From: Erwinia amylovora
GTDB taxonomy: Bacteria; Pseudomonadota; Gammaproteobacteria; Enterobacterales; Enterobacteriaceae
NCBI RefSeq assembly: GCF_017161565.1
Contig: NZ_CP066796.1
Location: forward strand, 1,178,001 to 1,242,000
Reading direction: 5' to 3'
DNA: 64,000 nucleotides
The position numbers and the translations under genes were made by a program. Below, one piece after another: positions 21,357 through 30,555 of this stretch. The notes under the pieces are model-generated. The model made no database searches, was not told where the DNA came from, and was given only the letters and a program-made list of their open reading frames with translations. Each line of letters starts with the position of its first letter. The first letter of the stretch is position 1.

Positions 21357-22235
21357 TTATTCTTCCAGAGTCGGTTGCGGCGAGTTTTCCGGTATTCTGA
21401 CGTGAACCTGTATAATGCGCCGGCTATCAGCCATCGCTACTTTAAACTGGTAACCATCTATCTCAACACTTTCACCACGGGCGGGCAGATGGCCAAAGCC
21501 CTGCATCACCAGACCGCCGATGGTATCCACCTCATCATCGCTAAAGTGGGTAGCGAAAACTTCGTTAAAGTCCTCGATGGGCGTCAGTGCACGAATAGTG
21601 TAGGTATGACGGCTCAGCTGACGAATATCGCGATCCTCAATGTCGTCATATTCATCTTCAATCTCGCCGACGATCAGCTCAAGAATATCTTCAATAGTGA
21701 CCAGCCCGGAAACGCCGCCGAATTCATCAATCACAATGGCCATATGATAGCGCTGTGAACGGAACTCTTTCAACATGCGGTCAACGCGTTTGCTTTCAGG
21801 GACTACCACGGCAGAGCGCAGCACTTTTTCGATACTGAAGGGTGCTGACCCACTGCTCATAAACGGCAGCAAATCTTTAGCCATCAGGATGCCTTCAACA
21901 TGGTCCTTGTCTTCACTGATAACCGGGAAGCGCGAGTGGGCAGACTCAATGATCACCCCCAGACACTCTTCCAACGTCTGGTTGCGCTTTAGCGTTACCA
22001 TCTGAGAGCGCGGGATCATAATGTCGCGTACACGCTGATCGGCAATATCCATCACCCCTTCGAGCATGTCCCTGGTATCCGGGTCGATCAGGTCATTCTG
22101 TTCCGAGTCGCGGATAAGCTCCAGCAGGTCGTCACGGTTCTTTGGCTCGCCGTGGAAAAGCTGGTTGAGGAATAGGGTAAAAAATCCCTTTTTACTGGCG
22201 GGACTGTCGTTGTTTTGTGAATGGTCATCGCTCAT
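21357..22235 (-). CDS. corC: CorC/YbeX, CBS-domain magnesium and cobalt efflux factor
   Basis: A 292-residue cytosolic protein with a CBS pair (about 68-195, including the MIPRSQMV start and [19 protein letters not shown]) and a C-terminal CorC/HlyC domain (about 205-285). CorC is linked to Mg/Co efflux and, in ybeX mutants, to ribosome defects. It lies between ybeY (142 bases upstream) and lnt. Confidence 0.94.
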   Translation of the reverse strand: MSDDHSQNNDSPASKKGFFTLFLNQLFHGEPKNRDDLLELIRDSEQNDLIDPDTRDMLEGVMDIADQRVRDIMIPRSQMVTLKRNQTLEECLGVIIESAHSRFPVISEDKDHVEGILMAKDLLPFMSSGSAPFSIEKVLRSAVVVPESKRVDRMLKEFRSQRYHMAIVIDEFGGVSGLVTIEDILELIVGEIEDEYDDIEDRDIRQLSRHTYTIRALTPIEDFNEVFATHFSDDEVDTIGGLVMQGFGHLPARGESVEIDGYQFKVAMADSRRIIQVHVRIPENSPQPTLEE

Positions 22236-22377
22236 GGCGTTTTTGTGTTTGTCTCTCTTCTAATGGGATCGGCTGCCGCGACAGGGGCCATGGCAGGCGT
22301 GTTGGCTGGTGGCCCAGCCGGGTACGGATTATCCCCGCTAAGGCAGGGAAACTGTGCCAATCGTCTTGAAAGACGAC

Positions 22378-22845
22378 TTACTCTTTCTCCGAAATGTACG
22401 GATCGGGATAACCAAGAGCAAGCATTATCTCTGTCTCCAGCGATTCCATCTCTTCGGCTTCGTCATCTACGATGTGATCATAGCCTAGCAGGTGCAGGCT
22501 GCCATGAATAACCATGTGTGCCCAGTGGGCTTCCAGCGCCTTTTCCTGTTCGGCGGCTTCGTGCTCGACAACCTGGCGACAGATTATCAGGTCACCCAGC
22601 AGCGGCAGCTCAATGCCTGGCGGGGCTTCAAACGGGAAAGAGAGCACATTGGTCGGCTTTTCTTTGCCGCGATATGTGTGGTTCAGGTGATGGCTTTCTG
22701 CTTCATCCACCAGCCGAATGGTCACTTCGCTCTCCGACTGGAACTGTGGCAGTACCGCTTCCAGCCAGCGTTGGAAGTCGGCTTCAGTTGGCAGGCCCTG
22801 CTGGCTTTCGCAGGCTAGCTGCAGGTCCAGAATTACCTGAGTCAT
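22378..22845 (-). CDS. ybeY: endoribonuclease YbeY
   Basis: A 155-residue metal-dependent RNase that matures the 16S rRNA 3' end and takes part in ribosome quality control. The zinc site H3xH5xH is H114, H118 and H124 in [19 protein letters not shown] is the family strand. It overlaps ybeZ by 4 bases, so the two are translated together. Confidence 0.96.
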   Translation of the reverse strand: MTQVILDLQLACESQQGLPTEADFQRWLEAVLPQFQSESEVTIRLVDEAESHHLNHTYRGKEKPTNVLSFPFEAPPGIELPLLGDLIICRQVVEHEAAEQEKALEAHWAHMVIHGSLHLLGYDHIVDDEAEEMESLETEIMLALGYPDPYISEKE

Positions 22846-23891
22846 TTATTCTCCTGGGCTGTCAGGGCTTCACGTTTACGTTCTGCTGCCTGTGCATCGC
22901 GCCGCTTTTGGTCTGCAGCCTCCCAGGCTTCATAGGCAACAACAATACGAGCCACAACAGGATGGCGCACCACGTCTTCACTGTGGAAGAAATTAAAGCT
23001 CAAATCAGGGACATCAGATAGCACCTCAATCGCGTGGCGTAGCCCGGATTTCAGGTTGCGCGGCAGGTCAATTTGCGTTACGTCACCAGTTACTACCGCT
23101 TTAGAGTTAAAGCCAATTCGCGTCAGGAACATTTTCATCTGCTCAATGGTGGTGTTCTGACTTTCATCCAGGATGATAAACGCATCATTTAGCGTGCGGC
23201 CCCGCATATAAGCCAGCGGTGCAACTTCGATGACGTTACGCTCCATCAGCTTCTCAACCCGCTCAAAGCCGAGCATCTCGAACAGCGCGTCATACAGCGG
23301 GCGCAAATAGGGGTCGACTTTCTGGCTGAGGTCACCCGGCAGAAAGCCAAGCTTTTCACCGGCTTCAACAGCGGGACGAGTCAACAGAATACGCCGCACT
23401 TCCTGGCGCTCCAGCGCGTCCACCGCAGCGGCGACGGCCAGATAGGTTTTCCCGGTACCTGCCGGACCAATGCCAAAGGTGATGTCATGGTCGAGGATAT
23501 TCGCCAGATACTGTGCCTGGTTAGGCGTGCGTGGTTTGATCACCCCACGTTTGGTTTTGATATGTATCGCTTTGCCGAATTCCGGCACGCTTTCGGCGGT
23601 CTGTTCCAGCACCCGGCTTTCTTTGATAGCCAGGTGAATTTGTTCCGGGTCAATATCCGGGATGTTGCCGCGTACCGGTGACGTATCGACGTACAGATGG
23701 CGCAGAATATCCACGGCTGCATGCACGCACAACGCACGGCCCACCAGCTTAAAGGCGTTATCGCGACGGTTAATCTCTATGCCCAGACGGCGCTCCAGCT
23801 GTTTGATATTGTCATCAAACGGGCCGCACAGGCTCATCAGCCGCGCATTGTCGATGGGTTCCAGAGTTATTTCACGAGTTTCAATATTCAA
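22842..23891 (-). CDS. ybeZ: PhoH-like ATPase YbeZ
   Basis: A 349-residue PhoH-family nucleotide-binding protein with Walker A GPAGTGKT (142-149) and Walker [10 protein letters not shown]; the tail is rich in Lys, Arg and Glu. It works with YbeY in RNA metabolism. I set the start at a TTG (codon 7 of the longest, GTG-initiated frame): AAGGA lies five bases upstream and the N terminus then reads (M)[11 protein letters not shown], matching E. coli [12 protein letters not shown]. The ybeZ-ybeY-corC-lnt order is a conserved unit, heat-shock induced in E. coli. Confidence 0.94.
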   Translation of the reverse strand: MNIETREITLEPIDNARLMSLCGPFDDNIKQLERRLGIEINRRDNAFKLVGRALCVHAAVDILRHLYVDTSPVRGNIPDIDPEQIHLAIKESRVLEQTAESVPEFGKAIHIKTKRGVIKPRTPNQAQYLANILDHDITFGIGPAGTGKTYLAVAAAVDALERQEVRRILLTRPAVEAGEKLGFLPGDLSQKVDPYLRPLYDALFEMLGFERVEKLMERNVIEVAPLAYMRGRTLNDAFIILDESQNTTIEQMKMFLTRIGFNSKAVVTGDVTQIDLPRNLKSGLRHAIEVLSDVPDLSFNFFHSEDVVRHPVVARIVVAYEAWEAADQKRRDAQAAERKREALTAQENK

Positions 23892-24052
23892 ACTAATCCT
23901 TGGGGTCACACAGGGCCAGGTTGAGAAAATAAATGTCAGTCCGGGCTAATGCCAGAGCCATGAGGAAGGTAAATCAGTGAGCGCAAAGCTGCAAACGTTT
24001 GGTGAGATATTTGGGCGCGCTCTTCAGAAAGCAAGTGTCGTGTCATGAAATC

Positions 24053-24081
24053 ATGCGGCGAGACATGAACACTCGCCGCAT
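24053..24081. repeat. 10-bp inverted repeat between miaB and ybeZ
   Basis: ATGCGGCGAG and CTCGCCGCAT flank a 9-base loop. No T tract follows. It lies in the 258-base miaB-ybeZ interval, which otherwise holds no supportable gene. Confidence 0.5.
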
Positions 24082-24149
24082 TTATCCGATTGTCTGGCTG
24101 CATAAGCCCAGCTTTGACGCCTTCCCCAGCGCGAGTCATTCTGAGTAAG

Positions 24150-25574
24150 TCAGGGAAGCCAGGTCGACACGCCCAGCTCATCCTCTTTACGGGTACGCGC
24201 AATCACCGAAGCAGGAGTCTCCAGGGTACGCAGGCCCATCTGGTGTTCGCCACGCAGTAACACGCCGCGTAGCGAGTTGGCGTAGACATCGGTGATTTTT
24301 ACATCGACGAACTTACCAATATGATCTGGCGTTGCTTCAAAGTTGACCACGCGATTACACTCTGTACGGCCGGAGAGTTCCATCACGTTTTTACGCGACG
24401 TGCCTTCGACCAGAATACGCTGAACGGTACCGAGTTTACGGCGGCTCCAGGCCATAGCCTGCTGGCTGATGCGGTCTTGCAGAACATACAGGCGCTGTTT
24501 TTTCTCATCCTCCGAAACATCGTCTGGCAGCTCGGCTGCCGGGGTTCCCGGACGGGCAGAATAGATGAAGCTGTAACTGGTATCAAAGTTGATTTCGCCT
24601 ACCAGCTTCATCGTTTGTTCAAAGTCCGCCTGGGTTTCACCAGGGAAACCAATGATAAAATCAGAACTGATTTGAATATCCGGGCGCGCCGCTAATAGCT
24701 TACGAATGATAGCCTTATATTCCAGCGCGGTGTGTGCACGTTTCATCAGGGTCAGGATGCGATCGGCGCCACTTTGTACCGGAAGGTGCAAATAACTGAC
24801 CAGTTCTGGCGTATCCCGATATACCTCAATGATATCGTCCGTGAATTCAATCGGGTGGCTGGTGGTAAAACGGATGCGATCAATACCGTCAATGGCGGCC
24901 ACCAGGCGCAGCAGCTCGGCAAACGAACAGATACCGCCGTCGTAGGTTGCTCCGCGATATGCGTTGACGTTCTGCCCGAGCAAATTAACTTCGCGCACGC
25001 CCTGTGCTGCCAGCTGGGCGACCTCGAACAGAATGTCGTCTGCGGGGCGGCTGACCTCTTCACCGCGCGTATAAGGCACCACGCAGAAAGTGCAGTATTT
25101 GTTGCAGCCTTCCATAATCGAGACAAACGCCGTCGGTCCATCGGCACGGGGTTCCGGCATACGATCAAATTTTTCAATTTCCGGGAAGCTGACGTCAACC
25201 ACCGGGCTTTTGCTGCCGCGCACGCTGTTAATCATTTCCGGCAGACGGTGTAAAGTTTGTGGACCGAATACGATATCTACACAACTGGCGCGTTGTCGAA
25301 TTTTCGCACCTTCCTGAGAGGCGACACAGCCGCCAACGCCGATAATCAGATTGGGGTTAGCCTCTTTCAGCTTTTTCCAGCGCCCGAGCAGGCCGAAAAC
25401 TTTTTCCTGAGCCTTTTCACGAATTGAACAGGTGTTCAGCAGTAATACGTCGGCGTCTTCTGCCTGTTCGGTCAGGGTATAGCCGTGAGTGCTGTTTAAC
25501 AGGTCAGCCATTTTGGATGAATCATACTCATTCATCTGACAGCCCCAGGTTTTGATATGCAGTTTTTTAGTCAT
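24150..25574 (-). CDS. miaB: tRNA-2-methylthio-N6-dimethylallyladenosine synthase MiaB
   Basis: Radical-SAM methylthiotransferase acting on i6A37 of tRNAs that read UNN codons. Domains: UPF0004 (about 3-105, with [11 protein letters not shown] and [11 protein letters not shown] cysteines), radical-SAM core with GCNKYCTFC (CxxxCxxC), and a C-terminal TRAM domain (about 378-440). The start [13 protein letters not shown] gives 474 residues, equal to E. coli; an in-frame ATG six codons earlier is less likely. It is divergent from ubiF. Confidence 0.96.
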   Translation of the reverse strand: MTKKLHIKTWGCQMNEYDSSKMADLLNSTHGYTLTEQAEDADVLLLNTCSIREKAQEKVFGLLGRWKKLKEANPNLIIGVGGCVASQEGAKIRQRASCVDIVFGPQTLHRLPEMINSVRGSKSPVVDVSFPEIEKFDRMPEPRADGPTAFVSIMEGCNKYCTFCVVPYTRGEEVSRPADDILFEVAQLAAQGVREVNLLGQNVNAYRGATYDGGICSFAELLRLVAAIDGIDRIRFTTSHPIEFTDDIIEVYRDTPELVSYLHLPVQSGADRILTLMKRAHTALEYKAIIRKLLAARPDIQISSDFIIGFPGETQADFEQTMKLVGEINFDTSYSFIYSARPGTPAAELPDDVSEDEKKQRLYVLQDRISQQAMAWSRRKLGTVQRILVEGTSRKNVMELSGRTECNRVVNFEATPDHIGKFVDVKITDVYANSLRGVLLRGEHQMGLRTLETPASVIARTRKEDELGVSTWLP

Positions 25575-25766
25575 TGACTTGCCATTTGTCATGCAGAAAG
25601 AAGTGCAGGGCGCGTAATGCAGAGGTGCGCAGCCTGTTAAACTGGTGTAACGGGTTCAGAATAATAGCGAGAAATCCGGTACACTTAATAACGTTCAGGA
25701 TAACAGAATTTGGCCGGTGAGGTGTAGTAGCACGGTGCACCTGAAGCCGCTGGTGAAGGAAAAAAG

Positions 25767-26945
25767 ATGACGCAAATTAAGCAAAAAGTCGATGTCGCTA
25801 TTGTTGGTGGCGGTATGGTGGGGGCAGCGTTAGCCAGTGGTCTGGCGCAGCAGGGTTTTCGGGTGGCGGTGCTGGAAAAGGAAACACCGGCTGAATTTGA
25901 TCCGTCCGCCGATCCTGATGTGCGTATTTCAGCGATTGGTGCGGCTTCAGTTGCCCTGCTAAGGCAGCTGGATGTCTGGCCACAGGTGCTCAGTATGCGC
26001 TGCACGCCCTATCGCAAACTGGAGACCTGGGAGTGGCAAGCGGCCCAGGTGAGCTTTGACGCCGAGTCGCTGGGCTTACCCGAACTGGGCTTTATGGTCG
26101 AGAACAGCGTGCTGCAACGTGCGCTCTGGCAACGTTTGCAGCAGCAGGATGTGAACCTGCTTTGCCCGGCCCGCTTGCAGGATTTGCAGCAGGTAAACGG
26201 TGGCTGGCAGATAACGCTGGATAATGACGAGATACTGCAGACACGGCTGGTGGTTGGGGCTGACGGGGCTAATTCACAGGTACGCCAGCTGGCGGGTATT
26301 GGCATTCATGGCTGGAATTATGCGCAATCCTGCATGTTGATCAGCGTGCGCTGTGAACATTCGACGGGTGATACCACCTGGCAGCAGTTTACGCCGCAGG
26401 GGCCACGCGCCTTTCTGCCGCTGTTCGACCGCTGGGCTTCGCTGGTGTGGTATGACACGCCAGCACGTATTCGCCAACTGCAGGCGATGAGTATGCCGCA
26501 GTTACAAAAAGAGATTCAGGCGCATTTCCCGGCGCGAGTGGGCAAAGTGACGCCGGTGGTTGCCGGTTCTTTCCCGTTAGTACGTCGCCACGCTACGGGT
26601 TACACCTTACCCGGGCTGGCGCTGGTCGGCGATGCGGCACATACCATTAATCCGTTAGCCGGGCAGGGGGTAAACCTGGGATATCGTGATGTGGATGCCT
26701 TGATCTCGGTGCTGAGTGAGTCACGCCAGCGAGCGGAGGATTGGTCTTCCGCAGCAGTATTACAGCGTTATCAACGCAAACGTCTGACGGATAACTTATT
26801 GATGCAATGCGGGATGGATCTGTTCTACTTCGCCTTCAGCAATAAGCTGGCACCGTTAAAGGTGGTGCGTAACCTGGGGCTGATAGTCGCGGAGCATTCG
26901 GGAGTGTTAAAACGCCGTGCATTGCGCTACGCGTTGGGTTTATGA
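25767..26945 (+). CDS. ubiF: ubiquinone biosynthesis hydroxylase UbiF
   Basis: FAD-dependent monooxygenase of 392 residues that hydroxylates the demethoxyubiquinol ring at C6. The N-terminal FAD-binding GGGMVGAALASGLAQQG (about 13-29), the middle motif VVGADGANSQVR and the C-terminal LVGDAAHTINPLAGQGVNLG mark the family. GGTGAAGGAAAA precedes the ATG. It lies between miaB and the tRNA operon, as in E. coli. Confidence 0.95.
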   Translation: MTQIKQKVDVAIVGGGMVGAALASGLAQQGFRVAVLEKETPAEFDPSADPDVRISAIGAASVALLRQLDVWPQVLSMRCTPYRKLETWEWQAAQVSFDAESLGLPELGFMVENSVLQRALWQRLQQQDVNLLCPARLQDLQQVNGGWQITLDNDEILQTRLVVGADGANSQVRQLAGIGIHGWNYAQSCMLISVRCEHSTGDTTWQQFTPQGPRAFLPLFDRWASLVWYDTPARIRQLQAMSMPQLQKEIQAHFPARVGKVTPVVAGSFPLVRRHATGYTLPGLALVGDAAHTINPLAGQGVNLGYRDVDALISVLSESRQRAEDWSSAAVLQRYQRKRLTDNLLMQCGMDLFYFAFSNKLAPLKVVRNLGLIVAEHSGVLKRRALRYALGL

Positions 26946-26950
26946 CGTTA

Positions 26951-26987
26951 CCGGCGGGCAGGCCCGTATGGCGGGGCTGCCCGCCGG
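26951..26987. repeat. large GC-rich hairpin directly after ubiF
   Basis: The 11-bp arms CCGGCGGGCAG and CTGCCCGCCGG surround a 15-base GC-rich loop, starting five bases past the ubiF stop. It has no T tract; the proper terminator follows at 27013. It resembles REP-type stem-loops in size but I cannot assign it to a family. Confidence 0.6.
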
Positions 26988-27012
26988 CTGTATTTACCGC
27001 TGCTACAGATGC

Positions 27013-27040
27013 AAAAAAGCCCGCAAAAGCGGGCTTTTTT
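27013..27040. terminator. bidirectional terminator between ubiF and the tRNA operon
   Basis: GCCCGC-AAAA-GCGGGC flanked by six A and six T. It ends the tRNA transcript (minus, 6 bases past the last CCA) and can also end ubiF (plus). Confidence 0.93.
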
Positions 27041-27046
27041 ACTTTA

Positions 27047-27121
27047 TGGCTGGGGTGCAGGGATTCGAACCCCGGAATGCTGGTATCAGAAACCAGAGCC
27101 TTACCACTTGGCGACACCCCA
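27047..27121 (-). tRNA. glnX: tRNA-Gln(CUG), last gene of the operon
   Basis: 75 bases with encoded CCA. The anticodon loop TTCTGAT reads CUG. The acceptor TGGGGTG pairs with the 3' arm before GCCA. It is identical over its full length to the copy at 27189-27263. Calling one glnV and the other glnX follows the E. coli order. Confidence 0.96.
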
Positions 27122-27188
27122 ATTTTTTATGCGACTGGCGAACCAGGCGTCTTTTTTTTTGCGACCTATAAAACCAGTCGTCTGAATA

Positions 27189-27263
27189 TGGCTGGGGTGC
27201 AGGGATTCGAACCCCGGAATGCTGGTATCAGAAACCAGAGCCTTACCACTTGGCGACACCCCA
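27189..27263 (-). tRNA. glnV: tRNA-Gln(CUG), first of two identical copies
   Basis: 75 bases, CCA encoded, anticodon CUG in loop TTCTGAT. It follows the metU-type gene with a 7-base spacer. Confidence 0.96.
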
Positions 27264-27270
27264 ATAAAAT

Positions 27271-27347
27271 TGGTGGCTACTACGGGAATCGAACCTGTGA
27301 CCCCAGCATTATGAGTGCTGTGCTCTAACCAGCTGAGCTAAGTAGCC
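27271..27347 (-). tRNA. metU: elongator tRNA-Met(CAU), second copy
   Basis: 77 bases with CCA. Anticodon loop CTCATAA (CAU). The acceptor GGCTACT pairs with AGTAGCC, with no initiator-type 1-72 mismatch, so it is an elongator. Identical to the copy at 27574-27650. Confidence 0.96.
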
Positions 27348-27384
27348 TGAACTTTACTGCTGACAACATGTTGTTATAAAAAAA

Positions 27385-27459
27385 TGGCTGGGGTACCTGG
27401 ATTCGAACCAGGGAATGCCGGCATCAAAAGCCGGTGCCTTACCGCTTGGCGATACCCCA
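27385..27459 (-). tRNA. glnU: tRNA-Gln(UUG)
   Basis: 75 bases with CCA. The anticodon stem CCGGC/GCCGG holds loop TTTTGAT, anticodon UUG. E. coli has two such genes (glnU and glnW) in this operon; only one is present here. Confidence 0.95.
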
Positions 27460-27478
27460 TCCGTGCAAGCTTCTGAAC

Positions 27479-27563
27479 TGGTGCGGGAGGCGAGACTTGA
27501 ACTCGCACACCTTGCGGCGCCAGAACCTAAATCTGGTGCGTCTACCAATTTCGCCACTCCCGC
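27479..27563 (-). tRNA. leuW: tRNA-Leu(UAG)
   Basis: 85 bases with a long variable arm (class II) and CCA. The anticodon UAG lies in GATTTAGGTTC. The acceptor is GCGGGAG. It is a substrate for the LeuS encoded at 12.6-15.1 kb. Confidence 0.96.
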
Positions 27564-27573
27564 GCAAAAAAAA

Positions 27574-27650
27574 TGGTGGCTACTACGGGAATCGAACCTG
27601 TGACCCCAGCATTATGAGTGCTGTGCTCTAACCAGCTGAGCTAAGTAGCC
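27574..27650 (-). tRNA. metT: elongator tRNA-Met(CAU), promoter-proximal
   Basis: 77 bases with CCA, anticodon CAU, identical to metU at 27271-27347. It is the first gene of the metT-leuW-glnU-metU-glnV-glnX operon, about 30 bases after the predicted transcript start. Confidence 0.96.
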
Positions 27651-27680
27651 TTCTTTTTTTGCGCCACCTTCATCGGCGTT

Positions 27681-27718
27681 GCGGGGCGCATTATGCTAAG
27701 TTGGTCCAAATGCGTCAA
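27681..27718 (-). promoter_or_regulatory. promoter of the tRNA operon with GC-rich discriminator
   Basis: Minus strand: -35 TTGACG (27713-27718), a 17-base spacer, -10 CATAAT (27690-27695), then GCGCCCCGC (27681-27689). A GC-rich discriminator after a strong sigma-70 core is typical of stringently controlled stable-RNA promoters, so ppGpp/DksA repression is expected. Confidence 0.85.
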
Positions 27719-27868
27719 CAAGTTTTTTGCCGTTTTTAACCACATTCGCACTGATTGACTGCCTTGTAACCATCCTGATGATAAAAGCAACGGATTACAG
27801 GGCTGAGCAACGCAAGAGAGAACAGAAAGGGCCGTTAAGCCCGTTTCAGTTGACTCACCCGCCACTGA

Positions 27869-29533
27869 TTAATAAGCGGACTGGTGCACGCCTACAGCAC
27901 GTCCTGACGGGTCGTCCATGTTTTTGAAGGCTTCGTCCCATTCAATGGCTTTCGCTGAAGAACAGGCAACTGAGGGGCCGCCCGGTACGCATTCTGCCGC
28001 GCTGGGGAGCGGGAACAGTTCCGCAAAGATTGCGCGGTACAAATACGCTTCCTTCGATGTTGGCGTGTTGTAAGGAAAACGGAAGCGCGCCGTTTCCAGC
28101 TGTTGGTCGCTCACCTGGGCGGCGGCCATCTCTTTCAGAGTATCTATCCAGCTGTAACCAACGCCGTCAGAGAATTGTTCTTTCTGACGCCAGGCCACGC
28201 TTTCTGGCAGATAAGAGGCAAAACACTGACGCAGAATGTGTTTTTCCATTTTGCCATTGCTACCACACATTTTGTCCTGTGGGTTGATGCGCATTGCCAC
28301 ATCGAGAAATTTCTTATCAAGAAAAGGCACACGAGCTTCAACGCCCCAGGCAGACATCGCTTTGTTAGCGCGGGCGCAGTCAAACATATGCAGAGCATGG
28401 AGCTTGCGCACGTTCTCTTCATGAAATTCGCGGGCGTTCGGCGCCTTGTGGAAATAGAGATAGCCACCAAAGACTTCGTCAGCACCTTCGCCAGAAAGGA
28501 CCATTTTGATGCCCATCGCCTTGATTTTACGTGACATTAAATACATCGGCGTTGAGGCGCGGATCGTGGTCACATCATAGGTTTCGATGTGATAAATCAC
28601 ATCACGGATGGCATCCAGTCCCTCCTGTACGGTGAAATGTATTTCGTGATGTACCGTTCCCAGATGTTCCGCTACCGCTTTTGCTGCTTTCAGGTCCGGC
28701 GAACCTTCCAGGCCCACTGCGAATGAATGCAGCTGCGGCCACCAGGCATCGCTTTTATCTTCATCTTCTACCCGCTTAGCCGCATAACGTTTAGTAATTG
28801 CGGAGATGATAGAAGAGTCCAGCCCGCCTGAAAGCAGAACGCCATAGGGGACATCGGACATCAGATGGCTTTTGACTGACTCTTCCAGCGCATTTTTCAG
28901 CGCCTGAGCGTCTGTTGTGTTGTCTTCGACAGCAGAGTAGTCAAACCAGTCACGTTGCCAGTAGCGGCGGACCTCGCCATCGCTGCTGGACAGGTAGCTG
29001 CCTGCCGGGAATTCTTCAATGCTGCGGCAAACCGGCACCAGCGCCTTCATTTCAGAAGCCACAAACAGGTTACCGTGTTCGTCATTGCCCATATACAACG
29101 GGATGATGCCGATATGATCGCGGCCAATGAGGTAAGTGTTTTTCACGCTGTCATACAGGATAAAGGCGAACATACCCTGGAGATCATCAAGGAATTCGAC
29201 GCCTTTTTCCTGGTAGAGCGCCAGAATGACTTCACAGTCAGAATCGGTCTGAAATTCGTAGCGGTCGCTTAATTCAGCGCGCAGAGCCTGATGGTTGTAA
29301 ATTTCACCGTTCACCGCAAGAACGTGGGTGTGCGCTGCGTTATACAGCGGCTGTGCGCCGTTATTAACGTCGACAATCGACAGTCGCTCGTGGGCAAGGA
29401 TCGCATGCTCATCAGCATAAACCCCGGACCAGTCCGGGCCGCGGTGGCGCATCAGACGCGACAACTCAAGGGCTTTCTTACGGAGTTCAGCAGGATCGCT
29501 TTTCAGATCCAGTACACCAAAAATAGAACACAT
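27869..29533 (-). CDS. asnB: asparagine synthetase B (glutamine-hydrolysing)
   Basis: Makes asparagine from aspartate, ATP and glutamine. Cys2 after Met1 (MCSIFGVLD) is the class II glutaminase nucleophile. The N-terminal amidotransferase domain covers about 2-200; the synthetase domain carries the pyrophosphate loop LLSGGLDSSI and the VLSGEGADEVFGGY motif. It has 554 residues, like E. coli. It lies between the nag operon and the tRNA operon, on the same strand as both. Confidence 0.97.
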   Translation of the reverse strand: MCSIFGVLDLKSDPAELRKKALELSRLMRHRGPDWSGVYADEHAILAHERLSIVDVNNGAQPLYNAAHTHVLAVNGEIYNHQALRAELSDRYEFQTDSDCEVILALYQEKGVEFLDDLQGMFAFILYDSVKNTYLIGRDHIGIIPLYMGNDEHGNLFVASEMKALVPVCRSIEEFPAGSYLSSSDGEVRRYWQRDWFDYSAVEDNTTDAQALKNALEESVKSHLMSDVPYGVLLSGGLDSSIISAITKRYAAKRVEDEDKSDAWWPQLHSFAVGLEGSPDLKAAKAVAEHLGTVHHEIHFTVQEGLDAIRDVIYHIETYDVTTIRASTPMYLMSRKIKAMGIKMVLSGEGADEVFGGYLYFHKAPNAREFHEENVRKLHALHMFDCARANKAMSAWGVEARVPFLDKKFLDVAMRINPQDKMCGSNGKMEKHILRQCFASYLPESVAWRQKEQFSDGVGYSWIDTLKEMAAAQVSDQQLETARFRFPYNTPTSKEAYLYRAIFAELFPLPSAAECVPGGPSVACSSAKAIEWDEAFKNMDDPSGRAVGVHQSAY

Positions 29534-29776
29534 ATACAGCTCCCTAACGACTTAGCTTGCGGTGAAGATATCGGAGTTAAGCGACAGTTATCGCCTGATG
29601 ACTATGAAAATGCGTTAAGACGGCAGGTGATGCAAGTATTTTAGCTATTTAGTGAAAATTAGTCTGACTGACCGGCCTGATACTTATTGAATATGCAATA
29701 TTAGCAGGGTTTTATTGATGAATCGTCAATTATATGGCGAATGTGAATGAAATCTGTACGCAGAGTCAGTTGCAAT

Positions 29777-29792
29777 GCCCGGCCAACCGGGC
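29777..29792 (-). terminator. weak terminator-like hairpin after nagD
   Basis: GCCCGG and CCGGGC around a 4-base loop, 7 bases past the nagD stop. No T run follows on the minus strand, so it could be leaky towards asnB. Confidence 0.35.
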
Positions 29793-29798
29793 CAGGCG

Positions 29799-30551
29799 TC
29801 AGAAAATGTCGATATCAGCGACGGAAGGGTAAACCCAGGTTGGTCGATAAGGCATGGCGTCAATATCACTGAGGGTGGAAACGCCAGACAGCACCAGAAC
29901 AGTTTCCAGCCCCGCCTGGAACCCGGCCAGAATATCGGTACGCAGGTTATCGCCAACGATGACCGTCTCTTCGGAATGTGCCAGCATCTTATTGAGTGCG
30001 GCGCGCATTATCCACGGGCTGGGCTTACCAACGTAAAATGGCTGACGGCCGGAAATTTTTTCAATGCCGGCGCACAGGGCGCCGCAGGCCGGGGAGAATC
30101 CGTGGCCGTGACTGTCGGGGTTGGTGGCAATAAAGCGCGCCCCGTTGGCGACAAACCTGGCGGCCTTGTGCATCATATCCCAGTTGAAGGAGCGCGTTTC
30201 TCCGACGATAACGAAATCAGGATTGATATCGGTAATGGTGAATCCGGCTTTGTATAGCTCATGGATCAACGCGCCTTCACCGATGACAAACGCTTTTTTG
30301 CCTTCCTGGCGCTTGAGAAAGTCAGCGGTTGCCATCGCGGAGGTATAAAACACGCCGTCAGGAAGCTCAATGCCGGCGGCGGCAAAACGGTTGGCAAGAT
30401 CCATCGCCGTTTGCGAAGGGTAGTTAGTCAGCACCACCAGCGGCATATTATTGCCCAAAATGCGTTGTAAAAACTCGCGTGCGCCGGGTACAGCAGTATT
30501 ATCGTGCATCAGCACGCCGTCTATATCGCAGATTATGTTCTTTATGGTCAT
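29799..30551 (-). CDS. nagD: nucleotide phosphatase NagD (UmpH)
   Basis: HAD-superfamily phosphatase of 250 residues, the E. coli length; the E. coli enzyme dephosphorylates UMP and other nucleotides. Motif I is CDIDGVLM near the N terminus, motif II is in LTNYPSQT, and the C-terminal acid motif is VIVGDNLRTDI. The start MTIKNIICDIDG was chosen five codons inside the longest frame; it lies 4 bases from the nagC stop. It is the last gene of nagBACD. Confidence 0.94.
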   Translation of the reverse strand: MTIKNIICDIDGVLMHDNTAVPGAREFLQRILGNNMPLVVLTNYPSQTAMDLANRFAAAGIELPDGVFYTSAMATADFLKRQEGKKAFVIGEGALIHELYKAGFTITDINPDFVIVGETRSFNWDMMHKAARFVANGARFIATNPDSHGHGFSPACGALCAGIEKISGRQPFYVGKPSPWIMRAALNKMLAHSEETVIVGDNLRTDILAGFQAGLETVLVLSGVSTLSDIDAMPYRPTWVYPSVADIDIF

Positions 30552-30555
30552 GTGT

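Noticed and set aside
23936..24202. 88-codon frame upstream of ybeZ
   Set aside because: It overlaps the 3' end of miaB in another frame, contains the inverted repeat at 24053-24081, and has no ribosome site or family resemblance.
26836..27631. Several short frames reading through the tRNA cluster
   Set aside because: They translate tRNA genes, and the repeated peptide stretches reflect duplicated tRNA sequences rather than proteins.
27047..27650. Tandem repeats in the tRNA region as a possible CRISPR or mobile element
   Set aside because: Repeat units fold as complete tRNAs with CCA ends and readable anticodons; spacers are short and irregular.
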